Positions 1 to 8,996 of a DNA stretch of 64,000 bases are shown here, piece after piece. Within the stretch, counting starts at the first letter, position 1, and each line of letters opens with the position of its first letter. The stretch covers positions 1-64,000 of the forward strand of contig CAWFGV010000006.1 of the NCBI GenBank assembly GCA_963815445.1, written 5' to 3'. The notes beneath the pieces are model-generated. The model was not told where the DNA came from, did no database searches, and saw nothing but the letters and a program-made list of their open reading frames with translations. The position numbers were made by a program, and so were the translations under genes. This DNA is from JANLYC01 sp963815445 (GTDB taxonomy: Bacteria > Actinomycetota > Actinomycetes > Propionibacteriales > Nocardioidaceae).

Positions 1-170
1 ACTGCCGCGAAGGCTCCGGGCACCACGCCCGACTCGTAGTGGGGCGCCTCCCGGCTCAGAAACTGGGAGGTGTGCAGGCGGCACGTCGGGGTGGACCTGC
101 ATATGCTCCCAGTCGGCGGCCGACCGATCCATGTCGTCGGGGTCGGCCGCCGGTGAGGGCGAGAGGTGTT
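1..170. other. Left edge, no gene recognised
   Basis: I see no convincing gene here. A short hairpin (cctccc at 47-52, gggagg at 65-70) is followed by sequence resembling 56169-56230 beyond the second DUF222/HNH copy: both have ctgggagg, then gtgcagg, then a cctgcata/cgctccc-type stretch. The duplicated unit therefore extends past the coding region. The first 40 bases could be the edge of a gene outside the window. Confidence 0.4.
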
Positions 171-1589
171 TCAAGCGGCCGGGAGCGGCTGACGGGCCGG
201 GAGTGTCGGGAGTGCTGGGTGGGTGCCGGTGTGGTCGACGAGGTGGTAGCGGCCGTGGGGGCTGCGCCAGACGAAGATGCCGGTGAAGGGTTGGGCGACC
301 TGCCATCGGCCGTGGGTCTTGATGCGGTGGTGGGTCCGGGTCAGGGGGCCGAGGTTGTCGATCCCGGTTTGGCCGGGTGGTCCACCGTTGTCGGGGGAGA
401 CGTAGGGGGTGGTGTGGTCGAGGTCTCCGGTGCGTCGGGTGGAGGTGGCGTAGGGGAAACAGTCGACGGGGGTGCGTAGGTGGACGGCGTCACGGATCCG
501 GTCGGGGATCTCATAGGCGTCCACGGGGATCTGCTGGTTGAGGTCGATCACCGGTTTCACCACGACGTTCGCGCCACTGAGCCACGTCTTGACGCGGTCC
601 AGGGTGACGGGTCCGACCTGCTCGACCCGCCCCACCCCGGTGCCGGTGACCAGCGCCTGGTCGGTGAGGTGGACGTACAGCGTCACGGCGGGTCGGGTGT
701 CGACCGGTCCTCGTCTGACCTGACCGAGCCCCCTCGGCCAGGCCGGCCGGGCCAGTCGGGTTGGGCCGGTGGGGTCGGTTGCGTCTGGGTGGTCGTCGGT
801 GTGGTCGGTGGCGGTGCTGGTTGCGTGGGCGACGTCGGTGAACAGGTCCAGGGCGGCTTGCGGTCGGGCCAGGACTCCGATGGCGGCGGCCCGGCGGGCG
901 TCCTTGGACCGGTGGTCGCCGAGGAGTCCGAGCCCGTGGGCGGTGCGGTCCACCGTCGCGTCGAACCAGATCGCATCTGCGGCTTCGGCCTGGATGAACA
1001 GCTTCTTGGTGCCGTGCTCGGACGACGGGCTCAACCACACCCCCAACGACTCCTGTGCCTGTGCGTCGGCTTCAGCGGCGGCGTCCGGGTCGCACTCCAT
1101 CCACGTCGCGGTGATGATCGCCTCGATCCGTCCCCACGACAGCGAGTGCGCATACTTGGCGATCCGACGGTCCACCACCGCCACGGTGGCTTCGCTCAGG
1201 TGGCGGGTGGCCTCGGCGGTCTTGCGGCCGATCCACGGCTTGACCTCACCCGCACAGACCCGTGCCCACAAGCGTGGGAGCCGGTGGCGCAGGTCCAACG
1301 CGTCCGCCACCAGCCGTTCCGCGGCGGTCGTGGAGGTGGCGAGCACGACGCCGAGCTCGGCCGGTGCGAACTCCGCTACCGTCGGTGTCCCGGCGCCACC
1401 GAAGCGGATCAGCTGCTCACACCCGAGCAGGGTAGGACCGGTAGGACGGGCCACGTCCCCGTGCAGGTCGGCCCAGTGCGCCGCGGTCTGCAACAGTCGC
1501 ACTTCGCCCTGCTCGACAGCAGCGCGGGCTTGTTCGGCGGCGGCCAGGGTGGCCAGCTCGTCGAGTGCGCTGAGGTCGGTGTCGAACAT
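171..1589 (-). CDS. DUF222 / HNH endonuclease domain protein (13E12 repeat family)
   Basis: 472 aa. The N-terminal two thirds is the helical DUF222 region of the actinobacterial 13E12 family. The C-terminal part (about residues 370-450) carries an HNH-like block: LDHTTPY, then NLGPLTRTHHRIKTHG, with the spaced His, Asn and His residues of the fold. Family members are predicted nucleases usually present in several copies; the biological role is unknown. The start was chosen because the -10-like TAGAAT sits 7 nt upstream, exactly as in the second copy at 56290-57757. The two copies are nearly identical in their 3' and 5' thirds but diverge in the middle, where this one has the stretch DHTDDHPDATDPTGPTR. 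This copy is intact and the other is frameshifted. A role in DNA mobility is inference. Confidence 0.85.
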   Translation of the reverse strand: MFDTDLSALDELATLAAAEQARAAVEQGEVRLLQTAAHWADLHGDVARPTGPTLLGCEQLIRFGGAGTPTVAEFAPAELGVVLATSTTAAERLVADALDLRHRLPRLWARVCAGEVKPWIGRKTAEATRHLSEATVAVVDRRIAKYAHSLSWGRIEAIITATWMECDPDAAAEADAQAQESLGVWLSPSSEHGTKKLFIQAEAADAIWFDATVDRTAHGLGLLGDHRSKDARRAAAIGVLARPQAALDLFTDVAHATSTATDHTDDHPDATDPTGPTRLARPAWPRGLGQVRRGPVDTRPAVTLYVHLTDQALVTGTGVGRVEQVGPVTLDRVKTWLSGANVVVKPVIDLNQQIPVDAYEIPDRIRDAVHLRTPVDCFPYATSTRRTGDLDHTTPYVSPDNGGPPGQTGIDNLGPLTRTHHRIKTHGRWQVAQPFTGIFVWRSPHGRYHLVDHTGTHPALPTLPARQPLPAA

Positions 1590-1596
1590 GTGTTCG

Positions 1597-1602
1597 ATTC
1601 TA
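1597..1602 (-). promoter_or_regulatory. -10 box of leaderless promoter, DUF222/HNH copy 1
   Basis: TAGAAT on the minus strand, 7 nt before the ATG. The identical box and spacing precede the second copy (57765-57770), which supports both the promoter and the start codon. Confidence 0.5.
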
Positions 1603-1720
1603 CTTGGCCTGTCCGACAGCCGCGAGCCCGTTTCGCGTTGTCCACAAGGGTTTCCAGGGTTTCGACGGGCCCGACCTCGGCCGGGCGAGGCAAGCTCGAC
1701 CGGCTGGCGCCGTCCCCGGG

Positions 1721-2464
1721 CTAGCGCCCTTCCCGGGACCCGTCCGGGCGGAGCACGAAGACGCCCCAGCCCAGATACCGGCGAACGAACTCCAGATGCT
1801 GCGACCGTCCCGTCGACAGGTAGTCGCGCATCGCCGGTGCCTCGTCGTCATCCGGGTTTGCCATGAGCCAGTTCCGCACGGTCCACCACTGCGATGCGGC
1901 ATACCGGTCCCAGGAGTCGCCGTCGGCGAGGACCATCTCGACCAGGTCGAGTCCGGTCGACTCGAGGCGTTGAGCCAACTCGGCCAGGCCCGTGAAGCCT
2001 TCGTACGCCGCCATCGCGGCCGCCGGTGGATCCTCGTTCCAGAACGGCTCCCCGATCAGCAGTACCGCGTCCGGAGCAGCCCACTGCTGCATCATGACGG
2101 CGCTGGCCTCCAGGCTGCCGCCGAACCACATCGCGCCCAGACACGAGACGAGGTCGAACGTCTCGTCGGTGACGAAGTCCGCGCCCGCGCTGTGCGTGTA
2201 ACCGATGCGATCTTCGACGCCAAGCTCGGTGGCGCGTTCGCGGGCCGCGCCCAGGAACACGTCGCTCACGTCGACGCCGTGGCCCGAGCTCCCGTACTGC
2301 TTCCCCCACTGGCACAGCAGCTCGCCCTTGCCGCAGGCGATGTCGAGAATGCGCGTCGTCGGCCGGACCCGGCATACCTCACCGAGCAGCATCAACTTCT
2401 CGTGGGTGAACGGGTTGAGGATCCGGTGGTCGGCCTCGGCAATCTCGTGCTGGCGAAGGGACAT
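1721..2464 (-). CDS. Class I SAM-dependent methyltransferase
   Basis: About 247 aa from the ATG at 2464. An earlier in-frame ATG would add 14 residues that look like leader translation. The SAM-binding motif I reads ILDIACGKGELLCQWG near residue 37, with an acidic motif II (GHGVDVSDVFL) about 20 residues later and a motif IV-like DLVSCLGAMWFGG, as in small-molecule class I methyltransferases. The C-terminal half is rich in Trp and acidic residues, and its substrate cannot be told from sequence. It is divergent from folD, with a 167-bp gap. A GAGGG stretch lies 8 nt before the start. It may belong to the neighbouring one-carbon genes, but nothing in the sequence demands that. Confidence 0.75.
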   Translation of the reverse strand: MSLRQHEIAEADHRILNPFTHEKLMLLGEVCRVRPTTRILDIACGKGELLCQWGKQYGSSGHGVDVSDVFLGAARERATELGVEDRIGYTHSAGADFVTDETFDLVSCLGAMWFGGSLEASAVMMQQWAAPDAVLLIGEPFWNEDPPAAAMAAYEGFTGLAELAQRLESTGLDLVEMVLADGDSWDRYAASQWWTVRNWLMANPDDDEAPAMRDYLSTGRSQHLEFVRRYLGWGVFVLRPDGSREGR

Positions 2465-2619
2465 GTGCCCGACCCTCGCACCCGAACCCGACCGGCACCA
2501 ACACATTTTTCACAGAATGCGCCTGTCGCCGCCGGGACCAGTGCCACCGCAACCGCCCACATGGTGGTGCGGTCCCGGGGTGGTACGGCGGGTGCGTCGT
2601 CCGCTCGGAGAAGCCGTGG

Positions 2620-2625
2620 CACAAT
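2620..2625 (+). promoter_or_regulatory. -10 box of leaderless folD promoter
   Basis: CACAAT, 6 nt before the GTG start of folD, with no Shine-Dalgarno sequence between. The same CACAAT box lies 7 nt before trpS at 50776-50781. Confidence 0.5.
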
Positions 2626-2631
2626 CGGCCC

Positions 2632-3489
2632 GTGACTGCGCAGATTCTGGACGGCAAGGCGACGGCGGCGGCCATCAGGGACAACCTGAAGAAACGGGTC
2701 GAGAGGCTGGCCGAGCACGGCGTCACGCCGGGCCTCGGCACGGTGCTGATCGGAGATGATCCGGGCAGCATGTCGTACGTCGCCGGCAAGCACCGCGACT
2801 GCGCGCAGGTCGGCATCGCGTCACTACGCGAGCACCACCCTGCGGACATCACGCAGGAGTTCCTCGACGAACGCATCGCCGCGCTCAACGCGGATCCGAC
2901 CTGCACCGGCTTCATCGTGCAGCTGCCCCTCCCGCGGCATTTCGATGCGCAGCGCGCCCTGGAGCTGGTCGACCCCGACAAGGACGCCGACGGTTTGCAC
3001 CCGATGAACCTCGGACGGCTCGTCCTCATGGCCGACGCGCCCTTGCCCTGCACGCCCCGCGGCATCGTCGAGCTGCTGACGGCGTACGACGTCAAGCTCG
3101 CTGGCGCCGAGGTGTGCGTGATCGGCCGCGGCATCACCGTGGGGCGGCCGCTGGGGCTGCTGCTCACCCGGCGTTCGGAGAATGCGACGGTCACCCTCTG
3201 CCACACGGGCACCGTCGACCTCGCCCAACACACGCGTGGGGCCGACGTGATCATCGCGGCGGCGGGGGTCGCCGGCCTCGTGACGGCCGACATGGTCAAG
3301 CCGGGCGCGGTCGTCCTCGACGTCGGTACGTCGCGCACGGATGCGGGGCTGGTCGGGGACGTGGCTCCCGATGCGGCGGAGGTCGCGGGGTGGTTGGCGC
3401 CGATGCCCGGTGGCGTCGGTCCCATGACGCGCGCGATGTTGCTCACCAACGTCGTAGAAGCGGCCGAGCGCGTGGCCGGTCTGTCTTGA
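2632..3489 (+). CDS. folD: Methylenetetrahydrofolate dehydrogenase / methenyl-THF cyclohydrolase
   Basis: 285 aa, the normal FolD length. The enzyme interconverts 5,10-methylene-THF, 5,10-methenyl-THF and 10-formyl-THF with NADP(H) in the cytosol. The catalytic motif SYVAGKHRDCAQVGI places Tyr49 and Lys53 as in known FolD enzymes. PLPRHFD and DKDADGLHPMN are the substrate-side motifs, GRGITVGRPLG is the Rossmann signature, and PMPGGVGPMTRAMLL is the conserved C-terminal signature. The GTG start is set by the CACAAT box 6 nt upstream. DUF3017 follows after 7 nt, a pairing typical of actinobacteria. FolD is a housekeeping enzyme, but here it also lies 400 bp from an MTHFR and 9 kb from purU, so it could oxidise methyl groups released from betaine. 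Confidence 0.96.
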   Translation: MTAQILDGKATAAAIRDNLKKRVERLAEHGVTPGLGTVLIGDDPGSMSYVAGKHRDCAQVGIASLREHHPADITQEFLDERIAALNADPTCTGFIVQLPLPRHFDAQRALELVDPDKDADGLHPMNLGRLVLMADAPLPCTPRGIVELLTAYDVKLAGAEVCVIGRGITVGRPLGLLLTRRSENATVTLCHTGTVDLAQHTRGADVIIAAAGVAGLVTADMVKPGAVVLDVGTSRTDAGLVGDVAPDAAEVAGWLAPMPGGVGPMTRAMLLTNVVEAAERVAGLS

Positions 3490-3496
3490 CGCTCCC

Positions 3497-3778
3497 TTGA
3501 ACTGGTTGAAGCGACCCTCGACCACCGGCGGCATCATCTATCTCGCGGTCGTCGTCGCGGTACTGGCGGGGCTGACGTTGGTGAGCGCGGGAGCCTGGCG
3601 CACCGGCGTCGTGACGATGGGGGCGAGCTTCGCAGTGGCGCTGGCGGCGCGAGCGGTCCTTCCCGACGACCGAGCCGGAATGCTACGGATCCGCAGCAGG
3701 TACGTCGATCTCACCGCGATGGCGATCTGCGCCGGCGGCATGATCGTGCTCGCCTTGGTCATCCCCAGTCGCGGCTAG
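3497..3778 (+). CDS. DUF3017 small membrane protein
   Basis: 93 aa from a TTG start, 7 nt after the folD stop. It has three predicted membrane helices (about residues 10-28, 33-52 and 70-90) with a short basic loop (LPDDRAGMLRIRSRYVD) between the second and third. This matches DUF3017, a family found directly behind folD in many actinobacteria. Function is unknown. The spacing implies co-transcription with folD. Confidence 0.8.
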   Translation: MNWLKRPSTTGGIIYLAVVVAVLAGLTLVSAGAWRTGVVTMGASFAVALAARAVLPDDRAGMLRIRSRYVDLTAMAICAGGMIVLALVIPSRG

Positions 3779-3872
3779 CCCCGGCGGTCATCCACAGCGG
3801 TTCAGGTCGCCGTTTCTGCCCGCGAGAAACCTGTCGGACGTCGGCCTTCGAGGACTAGAGTAAAGCCAGATT

Positions 3873-3908
3873 GGTGCGTATGAAGAAATGAGTTGATCGA
3901 TGCGCAAC
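3873..3908 (+). promoter_or_regulatory. Candidate IclR-type double operator of the MTHFR gene
   Basis: Two elements 19 bp apart. The first is GGTGCGTATGA (from 3873); the second is the dyad GTTGATCGATGCGCAAC (3892-3908). The pair aligns, at identical spacing, with 14669-14704 before betB. The dyad also matches the perfect palindrome at 26591-26607 before the DMGDH gene. It overlaps the ATG at 3900. A possible -10 box, TAGAGT, lies at 3856-3861. That the binder is the IclR protein at 13686-14552 is inference. Confidence 0.55.
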
Positions 3909-4742
3909 AAAGCGCAGCCGATGACCGTCGTCCACGGTGCGTTGAAGTCGGCCCGCTACGAAGTACTTCCCACCGCGAAGATCGAACAGGCCGTCGTCGA
4001 CAACGTCCCGCTCGACGTGACGGTGACGGTGACCGCAAGCCCGACCAAGGGCATCGGCGCCACCCTGGACCTCACCGAACGGCTCATCGGGCACGGCTAC
4101 CACGTCGTCCCGCACCTCGCCGCCCGGATGATCAGCGGACCGGCCGAGCTCGAGCAGATCGTCGCCCGACTGCGCGGCCTCGACGTGACCAACGTGTTCT
4201 GCCCGGCCGGCGACGCCGACCCACCTGCGGGGGAGTACACCGGATCCGTGGCCTTGCTCGAACACCTGACCGCCATGGGCCGGCCGTTCGCCGAGGTCGG
4301 GATCACGGGGTACCCCGAGAGCCATCCCGCCATCGAGGACGACATCACCATCCAGTCCATGTGGGACAAGCGCGAGCATGCGACCTACGTCGTGAGCAAC
4401 CTCTGTTTCGACGCGGACACGATCTCGACCTGGCTGAAGCGGATGCGCAAGCGCGGCATCGAGCTTCCGGTGCTCATCGGCCTGCCGGGGCCGGTCGAAC
4501 GCACCAAGTTGCTCACGATGGCAAGCAAGATCGGCGTCGGCCAGTCGGTGCGGTTCCTCAAGTCGCACGCCTCGGCCTTCGCCCGCATCGCCGCGCCTGG
4601 TGGCTTCAGCCCCGAGCGCTTCCTGCTCAGGGCGGCACCTGCGCTGGGCGACCCCAGCCTCAAGGTCGCCGGCCTGCATCTGTTCACCTTCAACCAGGTC
4701 GCCGAGACAGAGACCTGGCGCCAGGAGCTGCTCGGCCGCTGA
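3900..4742 (+). CDS. Methylenetetrahydrofolate reductase family protein
   Basis: 280 aa, a short single-domain MTHFR (PF02219-like TIM barrel) without the eukaryotic regulatory domain. Visible family features are the strand VTVTASPTKGIGATL, the HGYHVVPHLAARM strand, the FCPAGDADPPAGEY loop that follows the barrel strand contacting FAD, and the late LFTFNQVAETETWRQELL helix. MTHFR interconverts methyl-THF and methylene-THF. Housekeeping MetF runs in the reductive direction, but this gene faces the corrinoid methyltransferase operon tail to tail with a 27-bp gap and shares its operator with the betaine genes. Oxidation of methyl-THF is therefore the likelier job; that direction is inference. 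The ATG at 3900 lies inside the operator, so the ATG at 3921 (MTVVHGALK) is a real alternative. No good ribosome-binding site favours either start. Confidence 0.82.
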   Translation: MRNKAQPMTVVHGALKSARYEVLPTAKIEQAVVDNVPLDVTVTVTASPTKGIGATLDLTERLIGHGYHVVPHLAARMISGPAELEQIVARLRGLDVTNVFCPAGDADPPAGEYTGSVALLEHLTAMGRPFAEVGITGYPESHPAIEDDITIQSMWDKREHATYVVSNLCFDADTISTWLKRMRKRGIELPVLIGLPGPVERTKLLTMASKIGVGQSVRFLKSHASAFARIAAPGGFSPERFLLRAAPALGDPSLKVAGLHLFTFNQVAETETWRQELLGR

Positions 4743-4769
4743 CGACACAGCTGCCGGCGCCTGTCTGAT

Positions 4770-5414
4770 TCAGCGGTCGACCACGATCCGCTCGAGCTCG
4801 CGCTCGAGGCCCGCTGTGCCGACGTTGACCTGGGTGAGCGGCAGAGCGATCGCGTCGGCTGCTTGCTGCGCCAGCGCCTGCGTTTCCGGGTCTGCGTCCT
4901 GGGCGAGCCAGACGACGCGCGTGTAGTGACCGAAGTAGGTGTCCCGCAGCTCCGGATAGCGATCGAGCCCGAGCTCGGCCAGCACGGTACGCGCGAACGA
5001 CCGAGCGAGGAAGTCCGTGAGCACGTAGGTGCCCGGTTGCTCGTCGAAGAAGCGTTGCAGCCGCTCGGCTCCGGCGTACACGTCGTAGCAGTGCAGCCCG
5101 GCGAGCCGTCGCAGCGAGAGTCGGTCGCACACCTCGTCGAGGGCGCCGTAGGTGCCGCAGTCCGCATACCCGATGGCCAACCTGTCGTACCTCGGAGCGA
5201 GCTCACCGGCGAGCCGCTCCACCTCGCCCGCGATGAGATCAGGTCGGTTGTGCAGGAGGGGAGGCAGCGGGTAGATGTCGGCGGCCCAGCCGCGCCGGGT
5301 GACGATCTCCTTGCAGGGCTGCGAGATCGCGCCACACGCGATGATCGCGACATCACCGGTACGCGCGGGCACGGCGAGTTCCGGCTCCGCTCCGAGTCCT
5401 GGCACGGGAGGCAT
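4770..5414 (-). CDS. DUF1638 domain protein of corrinoid methyltransferase cluster
   Basis: About 214 aa, starting at the ATG 14 nt after the stop of the activator gene upstream. It is a soluble protein with motifs IIACGAISQPCKEI, YADCGTYGALD and GLHCYDVYAG, which carry conserved Cys, His and Asp residues typical of DUF1638. The family has no settled biochemical role but recurs beside MttB/MtgB-type methyltransferases and corrinoid proteins, as here. The Cys/His-rich motifs suggest metal or cofactor binding, for example handling of cobalamin or the activator, but this is inference. It is the last gene of the five-gene minus-strand operon 9829-4770. Confidence 0.8.
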   Translation of the reverse strand: MPPVPGLGAEPELAVPARTGDVAIIACGAISQPCKEIVTRRGWAADIYPLPPLLHNRPDLIAGEVERLAGELAPRYDRLAIGYADCGTYGALDEVCDRLSLRRLAGLHCYDVYAGAERLQRFFDEQPGTYVLTDFLARSFARTVLAELGLDRYPELRDTYFGHYTRVVWLAQDADPETQALAQQAADAIALPLTQVNVGTAGLERELERIVVDR

Positions 5415-5427
5415 TCGCGCGTGAGCG

Positions 5428-7377
5428 TCAGCTGGGGAAGGAAAGCTGGTCGACGAACCGGTCGTTGAAGTCGGGACGGTCGGAGAGCTCGACATACGTC
5501 ACCTCCTCCAGCAGCGCTGCGGCCCCCTTGCGTTCCTGCATGCTCAGCAGCGTCATCTTGGCGCCCTCACCGGCGACGTTGCCCGCGCTGACGATGCGCA
5601 GCACCGGAAGGTTCGGGACAAGGCCGATCCGGACAGCACTCGCCGGTGACAGGTAGGACCCGAACGACCCGGCAAGCAACACCTGCTGGACGTCGGACTG
5701 CTCCACTCCGAGCTCCTCGAGCATCAGCGTCCAACCGGTGGAGATCGCCGCCTTCGCGAACTGCAGCTCCCGGACGTCGCGCTGGCTCAGGTAGACCGAG
5801 TCGCTGAGGTCGTGCTTGCCGTCGTCGTACCACGCGAGGGCGAACACACGCTCACCGTTGATCTCTCCCAGCCTGTCCTTGAGCCCAGGGACGCGTTCGG
5901 CGGCCGCGTCGTCGGTGAGGAAGCGGCCCGACGAGTCCAGCAAGCCGACGCGGACGAGCTCGGCCACGGCGTCGACCAGTCCCGACCCGCACAGTCCCTG
6001 CGGCGGCACGTCGCCGATCACCTGACACGTGACGGACCAGTCGTCCCCGATCTTGATGACTTCGATCGCGCCGTCGGCCGCGCGCATGCCGCAGCGGATG
6101 GCGCCACCCTCGAAGGCGGGTCCTGCCGGAGCCGCCGTGGAGACGATGCGCTCGCCGTCACCCAGCACGATCTCGCAGTTGGTGCCGACGTCGATAAACA
6201 GTCGCAGCCGCTTGTCGCGGTCCATGCCGGAGGCCAGCATGCCGGCCACGATGTCGCCGCCGACGTAGGCACCCAGCGCCGGCAGGACAACGGCCCGGGC
6301 TCGTGGATGGACCTGGACCCCGAGGTCGGACGCGAGCAGCTCCGGCAAGGTAGCCGAGGACATGATGAAGGGAGCGACGCCGAGCGGCTCGGGATCGATG
6401 CCAAGGGCCAGTGCGGTCATGGTCGCGTTGCCTGCGACCGCGATCTCATAGATCTCCGCCGGATCGATATCGGCCTCGGCGCAGACTTCACGAGTCAGCT
6501 CGTCGAGGGTCGCGTGCGCCAGCTCCTGCAGCCGTCCGAGCGCGTCGGGATCCATCATCGTGGCACTGATGCGGGTGATCACGTCGGCACCGAACGGCTG
6601 TTGCTTGTTGAGCATGGAGGCGACTGCAGCCGGCGTACCGGTGGACGTGTCGAGCAGTGTTGCGACGACGGTGGTGGTGCCGAGGTCGAACGCGATCGCG
6701 TAGCGGCGCTCGGTCGTGTCCCCTGCCTCGACGTCGATGAGTACGTCGTCCACAACGACCGCCGTGAACTTGAAATCGGACTGTCGGGCCACGGCGGGGA
6801 TCCGTCGCAACGCGTGCAGGTCGATCCGGAGCTCGAGGTCGTCGATGGCCGCCAGGAGCCGCGCGAGGTCGGTGGTCTGGTCCGACAGTGTCGGCTCGGT
6901 CAGCTCGACGTACCGTTTCTGGATGGCCGGCCGCAGGATCACCTGCCTCCCGACTCCGACGGTCGCAGCCTTGGGCCGGGTCATGAGGGGCGGTACCTCG
7001 ACCGTCAGGTCGGTCGTGGCCTGGGCCAGGCACGCCAGCCGCCATCCTCCGTCGAGCTGGTCCCCGGTGAACGACCGGACGTCGAGACGCGAGATCGGCA
7101 CCGTGCCGTTGACGATCTGCACCTTGCACTTCTTGCAGGTGCCATGGCCGCCGCACGTCGAGTCGATCGCGATGCCGTTCCAGCTGGCCGCGTCGAAGAC
7201 GCTCACACCCGGGGGGACGCGGACCTCTCGGTCGGAAGGCGTGAAGTGCAAGCGCACCCGACCGGTGCCGTCATGGGCCGGAGCCTCGGCCGCGGCGTCC
7301 GAAGGCGGCACGATCAGGCCCTCCCGACGCAGCTCCTCGGGATTGATCGAGGGGTCAGGCGCGAAGCCTCCCGTCAT
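5428..7377 (-). CDS. Corrinoid activation protein (RACE-type, 2Fe-2S plus ASKHA ATPase)
   Basis: 649 aa from the ATG at 7377, which overlaps the preceding stop by 4 nt. Residues about 40-120 are a plant-type ferredoxin domain with C75-x5-C81-x2-C84-x31-C116 (STCGGHGTCKKCK, then ACLAQ). The rest matches the DUF4445/RamA-RACE ASKHA fold, with the phosphate loop YAIAFDLGTTTVVATLLD and glycine-rich segments RLFIDVGTNCEIVLGDG and VLLAGSFGSYLSP. Such proteins use ATP to reduce inactive Co(II) corrinoid to Co(I) in methyltransferase systems. Both redox and ATPase parts are present, so it can serve the corrinoid protein at 8331-8996. The electron donor is not visible in the window. RACE proteins are best known from anaerobes. 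Confidence 0.88.
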   Translation of the reverse strand: MTGGFAPDPSINPEELRREGLIVPPSDAAAEAPAHDGTGRVRLHFTPSDREVRVPPGVSVFDAASWNGIAIDSTCGGHGTCKKCKVQIVNGTVPISRLDVRSFTGDQLDGGWRLACLAQATTDLTVEVPPLMTRPKAATVGVGRQVILRPAIQKRYVELTEPTLSDQTTDLARLLAAIDDLELRIDLHALRRIPAVARQSDFKFTAVVVDDVLIDVEAGDTTERRYAIAFDLGTTTVVATLLDTSTGTPAAVASMLNKQQPFGADVITRISATMMDPDALGRLQELAHATLDELTREVCAEADIDPAEIYEIAVAGNATMTALALGIDPEPLGVAPFIMSSATLPELLASDLGVQVHPRARAVVLPALGAYVGGDIVAGMLASGMDRDKRLRLFIDVGTNCEIVLGDGERIVSTAAPAGPAFEGGAIRCGMRAADGAIEVIKIGDDWSVTCQVIGDVPPQGLCGSGLVDAVAELVRVGLLDSSGRFLTDDAAAERVPGLKDRLGEINGERVFALAWYDDGKHDLSDSVYLSQRDVRELQFAKAAISTGWTLMLEELGVEQSDVQQVLLAGSFGSYLSPASAVRIGLVPNLPVLRIVSAGNVAGEGAKMTLLSMQERKGAAALLEEVTYVELSDRPDFNDRFVDQLSFPS

Positions 7378-8285
7378 GACGCGGTGGCTCCCGCGGGGGT
7401 GTCGTGTGACGCGAGCTCGGCCGCGGCCTTCTCGGCCGCCTGCTTGGCCCGGTGCGCGGCGATCCAGTTGCCGCCCCACTCGTCGTGGCCGAGCAGCAGA
7501 TCGGCGGCCTTGACGGCCTCGACGATCTGCGGCGTGCGGGTATCCATGATCGCGCTGGTGAGTCCGACTGTCATCGCCATCGGCAGGAACGTGGAGTTGA
7601 TCGTGTGGCGGCCCGGCATCCCGAACGACACGTTCGAGGCGCCGAGCGTCATGTTGACGCCGAACTCGTCACGGATGCGCTGGATCGTCTCGTACGCGAC
7701 GTTGACGATGTTGGGATCGGCGCCGATCGGCATCGCGAGCGGGTCGATGACGATGTCCTCTGGAGACAGGCCGTACTTGTCGACCGCCGTGTCGAGGATC
7801 TTCTTCGTCAGGACAAGTCGTTTGTCGGCCTCCATGGGAATCTCGTCGTGGTCGTTCGGCAGCGCTATCACCGCCGCGCCGTAGTGCTTGACCATCGGCA
7901 GGATTTCGGCCATCCGGTCGTCTTCGGCGGTGATCGAGTTGACCAGCGGTCGGCCTTCGTAGACAGACAGGCCGGCTTCGATGGCTTCGACGACCGAGGA
8001 GTCGATGCAGATCGGCAGGTCGGTCAGGCTCTGCACGAGCTTGATCGCCTTCTTGAGCAACTCTGGTTCGTCGGTCAACGGCACGCCCATGTTGATGTCG
8101 AGCACCGTAGCGCCGCCGGCCACTTGAGCCGCCACATCACGCTCGATCGCCGACAGGTCACCCGCCCGCAGCTGCTCCTGGAAGATTTTGCGACCGGTCG
8201 GGTTGATGCGTTCGCCGATCAGGCAGAACGGCTGGTCGTGACCGATCACGATCTCTTTGCTGGCGGAGCTCAAACGAGTGTGCAT
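7374..8285 (-). CDS. Methyl-corrinoid:tetrahydrofolate methyltransferase (pterin-binding, MtgA/AcsE-like)
   Basis: 303 aa. This is a pterin-binding TIM barrel like MtgA, AcsE and the folate domain of MetH: IGERINPTGRKIF near the N-terminus, DINMGVP, ICIDSSVVEAIEAGL, PLVNSITAED and TLGASNVSFGMPGRHTINSTFL, the last carrying the Asn-containing pterin motif. It would move the methyl group from the corrinoid protein to THF. The ATG at 8285 has GAGG 7 nt upstream. The gene sits 45 nt behind the corrinoid-protein gene and overlaps the activator gene by 4 nt, which fits coupled translation. The C-terminal Ala-rich tail (KQAAEKAAAEL) is unremarkable. By context its THF product feeds the MTHFR at 3900. 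Confidence 0.9.
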   Translation of the reverse strand: MHTRLSSASKEIVIGHDQPFCLIGERINPTGRKIFQEQLRAGDLSAIERDVAAQVAGGATVLDINMGVPLTDEPELLKKAIKLVQSLTDLPICIDSSVVEAIEAGLSVYEGRPLVNSITAEDDRMAEILPMVKHYGAAVIALPNDHDEIPMEADKRLVLTKKILDTAVDKYGLSPEDIVIDPLAMPIGADPNIVNVAYETIQRIRDEFGVNMTLGASNVSFGMPGRHTINSTFLPMAMTVGLTSAIMDTRTPQIVEAVKAADLLLGHDEWGGNWIAAHRAKQAAEKAAAELASHDTPAGATAS

Positions 8286-8330
8286 GGGTGTCCTCGGTAG
8301 GGAGTGCTGGACTGCGGTCGGTACGACGGG

Positions 8331-8992
<662 letters not shown>

Positions 8993-8996
<4 letters not shown>

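Noticed and set aside
480..1724. Long plus-strand open frames opposite DUF222/HNH copy 1, and similar long antisense frames across the window (for example 4863-5468, 5812-7884, 24010-26565, 36785-38971)
   Set aside because: They are GC-rich antisense shadows of well-supported genes, with Arg/Gly/Val-biased composition and no domain resemblance.
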